From: JADKAV01 sp963769435
Lineage (GTDB): Bacteria > Actinomycetota > Actinomycetes > S36-B12 > UBA10799
Reading direction: 5' to 3'
DNA: 64,000 nucleotides
Assembly: GCA_963769435.1 (NCBI GenBank)
Contig: CAVYLN010000001.1
Location: 62,001-126,000 of the forward strand
Both the position numbers and the translations under genes were made by a program. The notes under the pieces are model-generated. The model did no database searches and was not told the origin of the DNA. It was given only the letters and a program-made list of their open reading frames with translations. This document shows positions 52,062 to 60,942 of the stretch, piece by piece. Position 1 is the stretch's first letter; every line of letters starts with the position of its first letter.

Positions 52062-52511
52062 TCAGACGGTCGGCAGCTGGAGTACATCCCCGACCTGGAG
52101 CACATGGTGGGCGTCGAGCCCGTTGAGGGTGCGCAGCACCTCCACGGTCGCCCGCGGGTCCGCGTCCGGCACCGTGGCCCGGGCGATGCTCCACAGCGTG
52201 TCTCCGGGCGCGACGGTCCACGCCGGATACGCCGCACTCTCCGCCACAGCACTGGCGGGCGCAACGGGCGCGGTCGCCGCCACGACCTGGCTGGCCGCCC
52301 GTGCCCCGAGCCCCGAAAAGAGCCAGTGCGAGCACGAACAGGAGGACTCCGGCGCCCACCAGTCGCCACGACGCGGGCACAGTCCAGTGACCGCGGTCGT
52401 CGAACGGCACGTCGGCCTGGGAGGTGTCCCGCACCGGCCGCACGCCGGTGACCCTGATGGACCCTTCGAGGGAACCGACCACTACGCGGGGGAAGCGCTG
52501 ATGGTAGCCAT
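52062..52511 (-). CDS. ChiZ/DivS-like SOS-regulated LysM membrane protein (two frame breaks)
   Basis: ATG 52511 follows GAAGGAG. The reconstructed product (about 149 residues) begins M-A-T-I-S-A-S-P, loses one C in the CCCCC run at about 52490, and continues R-V-V-V-G-S-L-E-G, then a transmembrane helix (L-V-G-A-G-V-L-L-F-V-L-A-L-A-L-F-G). After a second break in the CCCC at 52304-52307 it ends with a LysM domain (W-T-V-A-P-G-D-T-L-W-S-I-A, H-H-V-L-Q-V-G-D-V-L-Q-L-P). One membrane helix plus LysM, divergent from lexA behind LexA boxes, matches mycobacterial ChiZ (Rv2719c) and the DivS position: damage-induced inhibitors of division. Confidence 0.82.
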
Positions 52512-52549
52512 GACTGCTCCTTCTCAAACATGATCGTCATCGCGATCTC

Positions 52550-52577
52550 GAACACACGTTCTCATGAACGCATGTTC
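52550..52577. promoter_or_regulatory. Two tandem LexA (SOS) boxes
   Basis: GAAC-ACAC-GTTC at 52550-52561 and GAAC-GCAT-GTTC at 52566-52577 are both perfect actinobacterial LexA boxes, 4 bases apart, in the divergent region between the ChiZ-like gene and lexA. They lie nearer the ChiZ-like start and probably repress it, and may also serve lexA. Confidence 0.93.
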
Positions 52578-52617
52578 GATGTCTACCCCATGGGTGCGAC
52601 ACGTTTTCCACGGAATC

Positions 52618-52629
52618 GAACACATGTTT
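52618..52629 (+). promoter_or_regulatory. Third LexA box, upstream of lexA
   Basis: GAAC-ACAT-GTTT, one mismatch from the palindrome, flanked TC/GA as in TCGAAC-N4-GTTCGA. It lies 55 bases before the lexA start and is well placed for autorepression. Confidence 0.85.
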
Positions 52630-52683
52630 GAGTTGCGGCGCGATTCTCGGTATGGTGAGCCCACATCGATCTGGGAGGACAGC

Positions 52684-53406
52684 ATGGCGACGTCGACATC
52701 ATCATCGGCCGGAACGCACGAGCCACGAGGCGGATCGGCATCCGGTGAAGTGGTCGAACTGCCCGACACCGCGCCCGGCAGGGACGGCCTGACCGAGCGG
52801 CAGCGGATCATCCTCAACGAGATCCGGCGGACCGTAGCGGCCCGCGGCTATCCCCCGTCGGTGCGTGAGATCGGTGAGGTGGTCGGTCTCACCAGCCCCT
52901 CGAGCGTCAACTACCAACTCAAGGCCCTTGAGCGCAAGGGCTACATCAGGCGCGATCCGCACCGCCCGCGCGCCCTCGAGGTCCTTCTGCCCGACGAGTT
53001 GGACGCCACGGACAGCGGCGACGACCGACCAACTCCGCGGTACGTGCCATTGGTCGGGCGGATCGCGGCCGGGGGTCCGATCCTGGCCGAGGAGGCGGTC
53101 GAGACGGTCTTCCCGCTCCCGGCCGAGTTGGTCGGCGACGGCGAACTGTTCCTCCTGAACGTGGTCGGCGAGTCCATGGTGGAGGCTGCCATCTGTGACG
53201 GTGACTGGGTTGTGGTGCGCCGCCAGCCCGATGCGAACAACGGCGACATCGTTGCGGCCCTGCTCGACGACGAGGCGACCGTCAAGACCTTCAAGCGCAA
53301 GGACGGGCACGTCTGGCTGCTGCCCCACAACCCCGCCTTCGAGCCCATCGATGGCGATCACTGCCAGATCCTGGGCGTCGTGGTGGCCGTCCTGCGACGG
53401 GTCTAG
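52684..53406 (+). CDS. lexA: SOS repressor LexA
   Basis: The 240-residue repressor starts at ATG 52684 after GGGAGGA. It has a winged-helix domain (R-Q-R-I-I-L-N-E-I; P-P-S-V-R-E-I-G-E-V-V-G-L-T-S-P-S-S-V) and a self-cleaving peptidase domain. The cleavage site is A129-G130 (R-I-A-A-G-G-P), with Ser 164 (V-G-E-S-M) and Lys 201 (T-V-K-T-F) as the catalytic dyad. RecA-DNA filaments, from recA in this window, trigger cleavage. Its stop overlaps the DinG-like gene's stop by 4 bases. Confidence 0.98.
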   Translation: MATSTSSSAGTHEPRGGSASGEVVELPDTAPGRDGLTERQRIILNEIRRTVAARGYPPSVREIGEVVGLTSPSSVNYQLKALERKGYIRRDPHRPRALEVLLPDELDATDSGDDRPTPRYVPLVGRIAAGGPILAEEAVETVFPLPAELVGDGELFLLNVVGESMVEAAICDGDWVVVRRQPDANNGDIVAALLDDEATVKTFKRKDGHVWLLPHNPAFEPIDGDHCQILGVVVAVLRRV

Positions 53407-55307
53407 CGGTAGGACGCGTCAAGTCGCGCCAAAGCCTCCCGCACCTTCACAAGGTCGGTCATGAACGTGAACGGGGGCAGACTGCGTCTCAGGTAGCCCC
53501 CGTAGCGACGATTGGCGAGCCGGCTGTCCAGGATCGCCACGACACCCCGATCGCTGTCCGTGCGGATGAGGCGGCCTGCGCCCTGGGCCAGGGTGACAGC
53601 GGCCTGGGGCAGTGACACCTGCATCCAGCCCGAACCCCCGTGTGCGTCGATCGCCGCCTGCCGAGCGCTGACCACGGGGTCACTGGGCGGCGGGAACGGG
53701 AGTTTGTCGATGACGACGAGCGTGCACGAGTCCCCAGGCACGTCCACGCCCTGCCATAGGCCCAGCGTCCCGACGAGCACGCTGTCCGCCCTTTCCGAGA
53801 AGGCACGTATCAGCCCGGCGGTCGGTTCCGACTTCCGCTGCACCAGCACATCGCCGGGGGCGATCGCCTCCAACGCTGTGGCCATGGCCTCAACCCCGGC
53901 CCACGACGCCATCAGGACCAACGCCCGTCCCCCGGCCGCCTGGACCAGCTCCGCGGCCATGCCCAGGGCTTGTGGCGTCGGCCAGTCCGGGCCCGGTGGC
54001 GCCAGTCGGTCGGGCACGAACAGAATGGCCTGCGATTCGTAGTCGAACGGACTTCCCACGTCCTCCGAGACCCATTGCCCGGGCGCAAGCCCCAACTGTT
54101 CGGCGACCGTAGTGAACGACCCACCGAGTTGCAGCGTTGCCGACGTGAACACCGCTGCACGCTCGCCGATGATGCCCTCCCGCACCACCCCCGAGACGTC
54201 CAGCGGAAGGACCACCAGCCGGTCCCGTCTGCGCCACATCACCCTCGTCTCATCGACCGAGAGCAGTTCCCCCGCCGCAGTGTTCACATCCTCGACGGCC
54301 GCCAATGCCCGTTGTCGCGCTGACGGGTCGGTCTCGGATGCTCGCCGCAGGGAGGCCGAGGCGATTCCACAGGCCTCCCGGACCGTGACGAGCACCTGTC
54401 CGACCGCGTCGGCCAAGATGGCGAGTCTGCGACCTTCGGGCGCGTCCCACACCAACAGGGCGTTCTCGAACGCGTCGGCGGCGTCCTGCAGTCGTTCTGC
54501 CTCCTCGGCCGATCCTGCCGCTTTCGTGCGACGCGCCGCACGATGGATGGATTCCACCGTCAACTCGTTGGTCGCCGCCCGCTGCAGCGCGGACGGCACG
54601 GCGTGCGCCTCATCGACGATGACCAAGTCGTGTTCGCCGATGATGCCGTCCTGGACCGCATTCAGCGCCAGCAGGGTGTGGTTCGTGATGACGATGTCGG
54701 AATTGCGCGCCCGGGCGATCGCCTTCTCCGCCCAGCACTCCTCGACGAATGCGCACCCCGACCCCCTGGCGCATTCCTGGGACGTCACGGAGAACGCCGA
54801 CCAGACCAGTCCCGAGACGTCCTGGAGTTCGTCGCGGTCGCCTGAGTCGGTCGTCTGTGACCACTGCGTGACTCGCGCCGCCTGCTCCTCGAGCGCCGTA
54901 CGATCCAGCGTCTGTTGGTCCGGATCCTCCACCCCCGACACTCGGGCCAGACACAGGTAGTTGCTGCGCCCCTTCAGCGTCGAGAAGCTCAGTTGTCGCG
55001 GCAGGTCGTCGGCGAGAGCGTCGAGCATCCGTGGCAGGTCCCGCTCGACGAGTTGATGCTGCAGCGCCAGAGTCGCCGTCGCGACGACCACGCGGGATTC
55101 CCCCTGGTTCACGTGCGCAGCGTGACTCACGGCCGGCAGGAGGTAGCCCACCGATTTCCCCGTTCCGGTGCCGGCCTGGATCAGCACCGTCGACCGTTTC
55201 TCGATCGCCTCGTCGACGAGTGCGACCATGCGGCGCTGTCCGGGCCGATCCGATCCGTTGAGGTCGGCGACGACCACGTCCAGATAGTGCGGCGGGGTGG
55301 GTTTCAC
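53403..55307 (-). CDS. DinG/XPD-family ATP-dependent DNA helicase
   Basis: The 634-residue superfamily 2 helicase has Walker A (Q-A-G-T-G-T-G-K-S), DEAH box (V-I-V-D-E-A-H-A-V) and C-terminal helicase motifs (Q-G-A-G-R-L-I-R-T-D-S-D-R-G). Cysteines between motifs Ia and II (N-Y-L-C-L, then C-A-R-G-S-G-C-A-F-V-E-E-C-W) form a likely 4Fe-4S site as in XPD and DinG. It is a 5'-3' helicase class linked to repair and R-loop removal. It is next to lexA, but no LexA box was found for it, so SOS control is unproven. Confidence 0.92.
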   Translation of the reverse strand: MKPTPPHYLDVVVADLNGSDRPGQRRMVALVDEAIEKRSTVLIQAGTGTGKSVGYLLPAVSHAAHVNQGESRVVVATATLALQHQLVERDLPRMLDALADDLPRQLSFSTLKGRSNYLCLARVSGVEDPDQQTLDRTALEEQAARVTQWSQTTDSGDRDELQDVSGLVWSAFSVTSQECARGSGCAFVEECWAEKAIARARNSDIVITNHTLLALNAVQDGIIGEHDLVIVDEAHAVPSALQRAATNELTVESIHRAARRTKAAGSAEEAERLQDAADAFENALLVWDAPEGRRLAILADAVGQVLVTVREACGIASASLRRASETDPSARQRALAAVEDVNTAAGELLSVDETRVMWRRRDRLVVLPLDVSGVVREGIIGERAAVFTSATLQLGGSFTTVAEQLGLAPGQWVSEDVGSPFDYESQAILFVPDRLAPPGPDWPTPQALGMAAELVQAAGGRALVLMASWAGVEAMATALEAIAPGDVLVQRKSEPTAGLIRAFSERADSVLVGTLGLWQGVDVPGDSCTLVVIDKLPFPPPSDPVVSARQAAIDAHGGSGWMQVSLPQAAVTLAQGAGRLIRTDSDRGVVAILDSRLANRRYGGYLRRSLPPFTFMTDLVKVREALARLDASYR

Positions 55308-55433
55308 GACTCGATTCTGGCAGCCCTACCCGCCGACCGGACCCCCGCCGCGAGTGCTGTGGGTCCTAGTGACCAATCCGGAGGGCTCGGCCACCGCGAT
55401 CGTGCGCCTTGGGCCAGGCTCGGTCCCGACGCG

Positions 55434-56804
55434 CTACTCCCCCGGATCAGCCTCAACGGCCCCCTCGATCGCTGCCGCGAGATCGGCCGGTACCAGCGCC
55501 TGCACGTGGGTTCCCCGCGCCCGGTGCTCGACCGACACCTGCGTCCCGGCGGCGTAGACCCGGGACACCAGATCACCACGGTCGAACGGAACCACCGCAT
55601 CGATGTTGACCCGGGGATCGGGTAGCAAGTCATCGAGGCGCGCCAGGAAGGCGTCCATGCCCTGACCGTCGCGCGCAGAGATCTCGAGGGATTCGGGTAG
55701 TTCCCTCCGGATGGCCGCCAACGTGTCCGGATCAGCGATGTCCGACTTGTTCACGACGACCAACTCGGCGGCATGAACATCCCGGGAATCCCGCATCGCC
55801 TCCCGCACAGCCTGCAACTGCCCGAACGGATCGGTGTCCGTGCCATCGAGCACAACCACCACCAGGTCCGCCGCGCCGACTTCCTCCAACGTCGATCTGA
55901 ACGCCTCCACGAGTTCGTGCGGGAGGTGTCTGACGAAACCCACGGTGTCGGTCACGGTGAACCGCCTGCCGGACGCGGTGCGGCCGCGGCGCACGGTCGG
56001 GTCCAGGGTCGCGAACAGCGCATCGTCGACCAGCAGGCCCGCACCCGTGATGCGGTTCAGGAGGCTCGACTTTCCCGCGTTCGTGTAGCCCGCCAGGACG
56101 ATCGACGGCTCATCGGAGTCGCGACGACGGGCGGACTTCGACGACCGGACCCGGTCCAGGGCCCGGAGTTGGCGACGCAACCGGGTCATCTGCGCTCGGA
56201 TGCGCCGCCGGTCGGTCTCGATCTTGGTCTCGCCCGGGCCCCTGGTGCCGATCCCGGCACCCTGCTGGCTCAGCGCCTCGCCCCACCCACGCAGGCGCGG
56301 CAACATGTACTCCATCTGCGCCAGCGCCACCTGCGCCTTGCCCTCCTTGCTGCGGGCGTGCTGGGCGAAGATGTCCAGGATCAGCCAGGTTCTATCCACC
56401 ACCTTGACCTGCACCACGGCCTCGAGTTTGCGCAGTTGACCCGGCGTGAGCTCACCATCGCAGATGACGGTGTCGGCGCCGGTCGCACTCACGATGTCGC
56501 GCAGTTCCTTCGCCTTGCCAGACCCGACATAGGTGGCCGGGTCGGGAACGGACCTGCGCTGAACCACTCCCTCAAGGACGACTGAACCGGCCGTCTGCGC
56601 CAGGCGCGCCAACTCCTGCAACGACCGCGCCGCGTCCTGCGCGCTCCCGTGCGTCCAGACCCCGACCAGCACGACCTGTTCGAGCCGCACCTGGCGGTAC
56701 TCGACCTCGTGGATGTCCTCGAGTTCAGTGGACAGACCAGGTACCCGGCGCAACGCCTCCCGGTCGGACAGTTGCTCCTCGATCCGGGCGTCCGCCTCAG
56801 GCAT
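55434..56804 (-). CDS. hflX: GTPase HflX
   Basis: The 456-residue ribosome-associated GTPase splits stalled or hibernating ribosomes. The N-terminal HflX domain (V-G-S-G-K-A-K-E-L-R-D, C-D-G-E-L-T-P-G-Q), the glutamine-rich linker ending G-P-G-E-T-K-I-E-T-D-R-R-R-I-R, and the G domain (G-Y-T-N-A-G-K-S-S-L-L-N; D-T-V-G-F-V-R-H-L-P; V-N-K-S-D) are all present. Its start overlaps the end of dapF by 8 bases. The 126-bp gap to the helicase gene holds nothing I recognise. Confidence 0.97.
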   Translation of the reverse strand: MPEADARIEEQLSDREALRRVPGLSTELEDIHEVEYRQVRLEQVVLVGVWTHGSAQDAARSLQELARLAQTAGSVVLEGVVQRRSVPDPATYVGSGKAKELRDIVSATGADTVICDGELTPGQLRKLEAVVQVKVVDRTWLILDIFAQHARSKEGKAQVALAQMEYMLPRLRGWGEALSQQGAGIGTRGPGETKIETDRRRIRAQMTRLRRQLRALDRVRSSKSARRRDSDEPSIVLAGYTNAGKSSLLNRITGAGLLVDDALFATLDPTVRRGRTASGRRFTVTDTVGFVRHLPHELVEAFRSTLEEVGAADLVVVVLDGTDTDPFGQLQAVREAMRDSRDVHAAELVVVNKSDIADPDTLAAIRRELPESLEISARDGQGMDAFLARLDDLLPDPRVNIDAVVPFDRGDLVSRVYAAGTQVSVEHRARGTHVQALVPADLAAAIEGAVEADPGE

Positions 56805-57621
56805 GGAACACCTCCGACAACCTGGGCGACAGATGACCCTCGGCGACGAGTTCGGCCGGCCCAGTCAACACCAGCGTGGCCTGCGCCGTACGTTCCACGT
56901 GCACGGTTCCCCCGGGCACGTCCACCCGAATCCTGGCGGGGCCGACCACACCCGCACGTTCGAAGGCGCGGTCAGCGACCGCGCACACCCCGGTGCCACA
57001 GGACAGCGTTTCGCCCACACCTCTCTCATGGACCCGCATCCGCACAAGACGCCCCGGTTCCACAACGTTCACGAACTCCACATTCACACCATCCTTGAAC
57101 GCTTGCGACTCCACCACCGGTGGGTCCTGCAGGGAGCCGGGCTGTTCCAGATCGTCCACGAAAACCACCGCGTGCGGGTTGGGCATGAAGACAGCCTCCG
57201 CGTCCCAACGGTGGGTGTTGCTGCTCACCGTCACCGGGGTATCCACCACCTGTGGCACACCCATGTCGATACTGATCCCCCCATCACCGATTCGTACCAG
57301 CCGATCTCCCCCGCGGGTCCCGATGGTGAATTCCTCGTCATCGACCCAGCCCCGTGCGCGCAGCAGGGCGGCGAACACCCGTGCGCCGTTGCCACACATC
57401 TCCCCGATCGAGCCGTCAGCATTGTGGTAGTCCATGAACCACGTCCGGGACCCCGCCGGCCTCACCACCCGGATCAGCCCGTCGCCGCCGATCCCGAAAC
57501 GCCGGTCGCAGACAGCTCGCACCCCTGGGGGTGTGACGACAAGACGATCCTCCGGATCAGGGATCAACACGAAATCGTTGCCCGTTCCGTGTCCCTTGGT
57601 GAACTCCACCGGTGTGGTCAT
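56797..57621 (-). CDS. dapF: Diaminopimelate epimerase
   Basis: The 274-residue enzyme turns LL- into meso-diaminopimelate for lysine and peptidoglycan. Catalytic Cys 76 (E-M-C-G-N-G-A-R) and Cys 208 (L-S-C-G-T-G-V-C-A) are seen, with H-G-T-G-N-D-F at the N-terminus. ATG 57621 overlaps the miaA stop (ATGA), so the long upstream frame extension is rejected. It forms an operon with miaA and hflX. Confidence 0.97.
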   Translation of the reverse strand: MTTPVEFTKGHGTGNDFVLIPDPEDRLVVTPPGVRAVCDRRFGIGGDGLIRVVRPAGSRTWFMDYHNADGSIGEMCGNGARVFAALLRARGWVDDEEFTIGTRGGDRLVRIGDGGISIDMGVPQVVDTPVTVSSNTHRWDAEAVFMPNPHAVVFVDDLEQPGSLQDPPVVESQAFKDGVNVEFVNVVEPGRLVRMRVHERGVGETLSCGTGVCAVADRAFERAGVVGPARIRVDVPGGTVHVERTAQATLVLTGPAELVAEGHLSPRLSEVFHA

Positions 57622-58520
57622 GTCCCTAGGGTGCCAAGGATCTCGGTGATCTGCGACGGGGTATCCACCCACCGCACCCGCGGATCCCGCCGGAACCATG
57701 TGCGCTGGCGCCTGGCGAGTCGGCGGGTGGCGACGACTGTGGGCTCTTTCGCGGCATCCGGATCCGTCCCCGAGACCAGAGCTTCGAGGATCTGCCGGTA
57801 GCCCACGGCACGAGAAGCCGTGCGTGCTGACTCCAGGGCGGGCCGAAGTGCTCTCACTTCGTCCACGAAACCCGCGGCCCACATGGACTCCACCCGCGCG
57901 GTGATCGCAGCATCCACCACGTCTCGACCCGGATCCCACCCGATCCGGACCGCGTCGATCCACGGGCGGGCCCCGGCCATAGTGGCCGCGAATGGTGCGC
58001 CCGTCATCTCGTTGACCTCCAGCGCTCGCACGATGCGTCGACCGTTGCTGGGCAGGATCTGGGCGGCCGCGGCCGGATCGACCTCCTGGAGTCGGGCGTG
58101 CAGCGCGGCGGGACCACGGTCGGCCAGTTCCGCCTCCAGTCGCGTGCGCAGTTGGGGATCTGTGCCCGGGAACTGAAGATCGTCGAGGACCGCCTGCACG
58201 TAGAGACCCGACCCACCGGTGAGCAACGCGGTGGTACCACGACCAGCGATCTCCGAGATCACCTCCCGGGCTGCGGTCTGGTACCAGGCGACGTCCACCG
58301 ACTCACTGACCTCGTGTGTGTCGATCAGGTGGTGTGGCACGAGACGTCGGTCCGACGCGGAAGGTTTGGCAGTGCCGATGTCCATGCCGCGATAAAGGCA
58401 GAAGGCGTCCGCGTTGACGATCTCCATGCGGTAGCGCGACGCCAGCTCCATCGCCAGCGCCGACTTCCCGGACGCGGTCGGTCCCACCAGGGCAACCACG
58501 TGGCCGTCAGCGTTCGACAC
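57618..58520 (-). CDS. miaA: tRNA dimethylallyltransferase
   Basis: This enzyme adds an isopentenyl group to A37 of tRNAs reading UNN codons; MiaB in this window then methylthiolates the base. The 300-residue product has the P-loop V-G-P-T-A-S-G-K-S-A-L-A, N-A-D-A-F-C-L-Y-R-G-M-D-I-G-T-A-K, H-H-L-I-D and R-R-I-V-R-A-L-E-V. N-A-D-A replaces the usual N-A-D-S. GTG 58520 is the likely start, although its GAGGG site is very close; the 40 codons before it look non-coding. Confidence 0.95.
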   Translation of the reverse strand: MSNADGHVVALVGPTASGKSALAMELASRYRMEIVNADAFCLYRGMDIGTAKPSASDRRLVPHHLIDTHEVSESVDVAWYQTAAREVISEIAGRGTTALLTGGSGLYVQAVLDDLQFPGTDPQLRTRLEAELADRGPAALHARLQEVDPAAAAQILPSNGRRIVRALEVNEMTGAPFAATMAGARPWIDAVRIGWDPGRDVVDAAITARVESMWAAGFVDEVRALRPALESARTASRAVGYRQILEALVSGTDPDAAKEPTVVATRRLARRQRTWFRRDPRVRWVDTPSQITEILGTLGT

Positions 58521-58578
58521 CCCTCGATTGTGATCCCTATCCTGGGAGCCCGGAGCGGGCGGTAGGCGAGGAGAGACT

Positions 58579-58878
58579 GTGAGCACGTTCGATGAGCTGA
58601 AGAAAAAGGCCGACGAACTGGTCGACAAGGCAAAGACCACCGTCGGGGACGTGGCCGATCAGAGCGGCGACCGGGTCGCGGGCGTGGTCGACAAGGTCAC
58701 GGACACGGTGGATGACAAAACGGGCGGCACCGCATCCGCGATGACCGCAAAAGTCGACGAAGCTGTGGCCGGCGCCCTGGACCTGGCCCAGAACGCCACC
58801 ACCACAGTGACCCAGAAAGCGTCGGAGGCGACCAACGCGGCCAAGAACGCGGTCAAGCGGACATCGGACGACACCTGA
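58579..58878 (+). CDS. Small helical protein, MT0933 antitoxin-like
   Basis: GTG 58579 follows GGAGAG. The 99-residue product is Lys/Asp/Ala/Thr-rich, predicted fully helical, with repeating V-D-K-A-K, V-D-K-V-T-D-T-V-D-D-K-T-G-G and V-D-E-A-V-A-G-A. The D-K-T-G-G segment resembles MT0933-like antitoxins and other stress-associated amphipathic proteins. No toxin-like gene is adjacent, so an antitoxin role is doubtful. Its stop is next to, or overlaps, the following gene. Confidence 0.6.
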   Translation: MSTFDELKKKADELVDKAKTTVGDVADQSGDRVAGVVDKVTDTVDDKTGGTASAMTAKVDEAVAGALDLAQNATTTVTQKASEATNAAKNAVKRTSDDT

Positions 58879-59510
58879 ACGCCACGCGGATCGTCTTCCT
58901 GCCGATCACACCTGCATTGATTCCCGAGATCGCCGGCGGAACGGCGGCCGAACTCGACGCTCTTCGCGCAACTGCACGGCAGGCCACCGATTGGGCATGC
59001 GCGGATGCTGTCTCGGTGGGCGTGCTTGTGCCCGGGACGGCACCTACCACCGGTCCGCAGTGGTCGTTGCAGGGTTACGGGATCACGGTCGGTGATGGCC
59101 CTCCCGTGCCCCTTGCGGTGGGTGTGGCTCGGTGGCTGTTGGACGGTCGACCCGCCGACGTGCACGGTTCCGATACCGACACGGCAGGCCTGCGCGGGCA
59201 CGATGCGCTGCTCGTGATGGGCGACGGAAGCGCGAGCCGCACGGACAAATCCCCTGGGCACTTGCATCCAGGCGCACTCGACTTCGACGCGCGGGTTCTG
59301 AGCGCTATCGACGACGGCGATGCCAAGGCGCTGGCCGATCTGGATCTATCCCAGGCCGCGGACGTCCTCGCTGCCGGGGCGCCAGCCTGGCAATGCTTGG
59401 GGCGAGCAGTGGGACAGGTTTCGTCCAGCGCGGTTGAGTTTCGGGACGATCGCTACGGGGTGCTCTACTTCGTCGCTAGGTGGACCGCAGCGTGGGCAGT
59501 CCCAGCATGA
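58875..59510 (+). CDS. Class III extradiol dioxygenase subunit B-like protein
   Basis: Homology-like sequence (R-I-V-F-L-P-I-T-P-A-L-I-P-E-I-A-G-G) extends upstream of the first standard start codon (TTG 58917) to a CTG at 58875 that overlaps the previous stop. The true start is therefore uncertain: CTG, or an upstream start hidden by an indel. The domain resembles LigB-type extradiol dioxygenase subunits, with L-L-V-M-G-D-G-S-A-S-R-T-D-K-S-P-G and Y-G-V-L-Y-F-V-A-R-W. Actinobacterial homologues sit between miaB and miaA, as here. Catalytic activity is not established for this group. Confidence 0.72.
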   Translation: MNATRIVFLPITPALIPEIAGGTAAELDALRATARQATDWACADAVSVGVLVPGTAPTTGPQWSLQGYGITVGDGPPVPLAVGVARWLLDGRPADVHGSDTDTAGLRGHDALLVMGDGSASRTDKSPGHLHPGALDFDARVLSAIDDGDAKALADLDLSQAADVLAAGAPAWQCLGRAVGQVSSSAVEFRDDRYGVLYFVARWTAAWAVPA

Positions 59511-60921
59511 CTCCGGCCGGCGCGGGTGCAGTCGCCGCGGCGTGAGCATCCCCACCCCGCGTACGCTCGACAGCGATCACCCCAGAATCGGCCACCAGGT
59601 GGTGTGGGGCGGCGTAGGTGATCCGCGTGCTCACGATGTCGCCGGGTCGCGCCGGTTCCCCGTCATCGGGGCCGGATGAAGGCCGATCCAGGAAGTGCAC
59701 CAGACGCCCGTCCGCCGCACGTCCCGTACGGCGCGAAGTCGCGTCGTCCTTGCGCCCCTCGCCGACCGAGACCAGCACCTCGACCTGTGTGCCCACCAGG
59801 GCCTTGTTCTGCTCCCACGCCAACGAATCGACCGCCTTCACAAGGCGCTCGTAGCGTTCCCGCACGACGTCCGCGGGCACCTGATCCGGATAGCCTGCGG
59901 CGGGAGTACCTGGCCGCGGGGAGTACTGGAAGGTGAACGCACCGGCGAACCGCGACTGTTCCACCACGTCGAGGGTGGCCTGGAAATCCTCTTCTGTCTC
60001 CCCGGGGAATCCGACGATGATGTCGGTCGTGATGGCAGCCTCCGGCATGGCCGCGCGAACCCGGTCCAGAATGCCCAGGTATCGCTGCGCCCGGTAACTC
60101 CTGCGCATCCGGCGCAGCACGTCGTCGCTGCCCGACTGCAGCGGCATGTGCAACTGCGGCATCACATTGGGGGTCCGCGCCATCGCGTCGATGACGTCGT
60201 CGGTGAAATCGCGGGGGTGGGGGCTGGTGAAACGCACGCGGTGGAGGCCGTCGATCTCCCCGCACGCTCGAAGCAGATCGGCGAAGCCATGCCGGCCGCC
60301 GTAGCGGTAGGCATTGACGTTCTGCCCCAGCAGCGTGACTTCGACGACTCCATCGGACACCAGATCCCGTACCTCGGCCAGGATCTCCTCGGGGGATCGG
60401 TCCTGTTCCGTGCCCCGCAACGACGGCACGATGCAGAAGGTGCACGTGTTGTTGCAGCCGACACTGATCGCCACCCAACCGCTGAACGCCGACTCGCGCC
60501 GGCTCGGGAGGTTGGAGGGAAATGCATCGAGCTGCTCGAGAATCTCCACCTGCGCCTCATTGCGGACCTTCGCCCTGTCCAGCAGTGAGGGCAACGAGCC
60601 CAGGTTGTGCGTCCCGAAGACGACATCCACCCACGGGGCCCTCTCGACGATGGTCTCCCGATCCTTCTGTGCCAGACAGCCACCCACGGCGATCTGCAGG
60701 TCGGGGTTACGGGTCTTCAACGGCCGCAGGTGCCCGAGATTGCCGTACAGGCGGTTGTCGGCGTTTTCCCGCACCGCACAGGTGTTGAACACGATCAGAT
60801 CCGGAGTCTCGCCGGTCGGCACCGCGTCGTAGCCGGCGTCCTCGAGCAGCCCTGCCAGACGTTCCGAGTCATGGACATTCATCTGGCAGCCGTAGGTGCG
60901 GACTTCATAGGTGCGGGACAT
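59476..60921 (-). CDS. miaB: tRNA-2-methylthio-N6-dimethylallyladenosine synthase
   Basis: The 481-residue radical SAM enzyme adds the methylthio group to i6A37. The N-terminal MTTase domain has T-Y-G-C-Q-M-N, N-T-C-A-V-R-E and G-G-C-L-A-Q (cluster-binding Cys). The radical SAM motif is C-N-N-T-C-T-F-C, and a TRAM domain follows near the C-terminus (V-G-T-Q-V-E-V-L-V). It works downstream of MiaA. Its 3' end overlaps the convergent dioxygenase-like gene by 35 bases. Confidence 0.98.
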   Translation of the reverse strand: MSRTYEVRTYGCQMNVHDSERLAGLLEDAGYDAVPTGETPDLIVFNTCAVRENADNRLYGNLGHLRPLKTRNPDLQIAVGGCLAQKDRETIVERAPWVDVVFGTHNLGSLPSLLDRAKVRNEAQVEILEQLDAFPSNLPSRRESAFSGWVAISVGCNNTCTFCIVPSLRGTEQDRSPEEILAEVRDLVSDGVVEVTLLGQNVNAYRYGGRHGFADLLRACGEIDGLHRVRFTSPHPRDFTDDVIDAMARTPNVMPQLHMPLQSGSDDVLRRMRRSYRAQRYLGILDRVRAAMPEAAITTDIIVGFPGETEEDFQATLDVVEQSRFAGAFTFQYSPRPGTPAAGYPDQVPADVVRERYERLVKAVDSLAWEQNKALVGTQVEVLVSVGEGRKDDATSRRTGRAADGRLVHFLDRPSSGPDDGEPARPGDIVSTRITYAAPHHLVADSGVIAVERTRGGDAHAAATAPAPAGVMLGLPTLRST

Positions 60922-60942
60922 GATCTACCCAGGGTACGTTCG

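Noticed and set aside
58579..58878. Toxin-antitoxin module
   Set aside because: The small protein is only antitoxin-like in composition and no toxin gene lies beside it.
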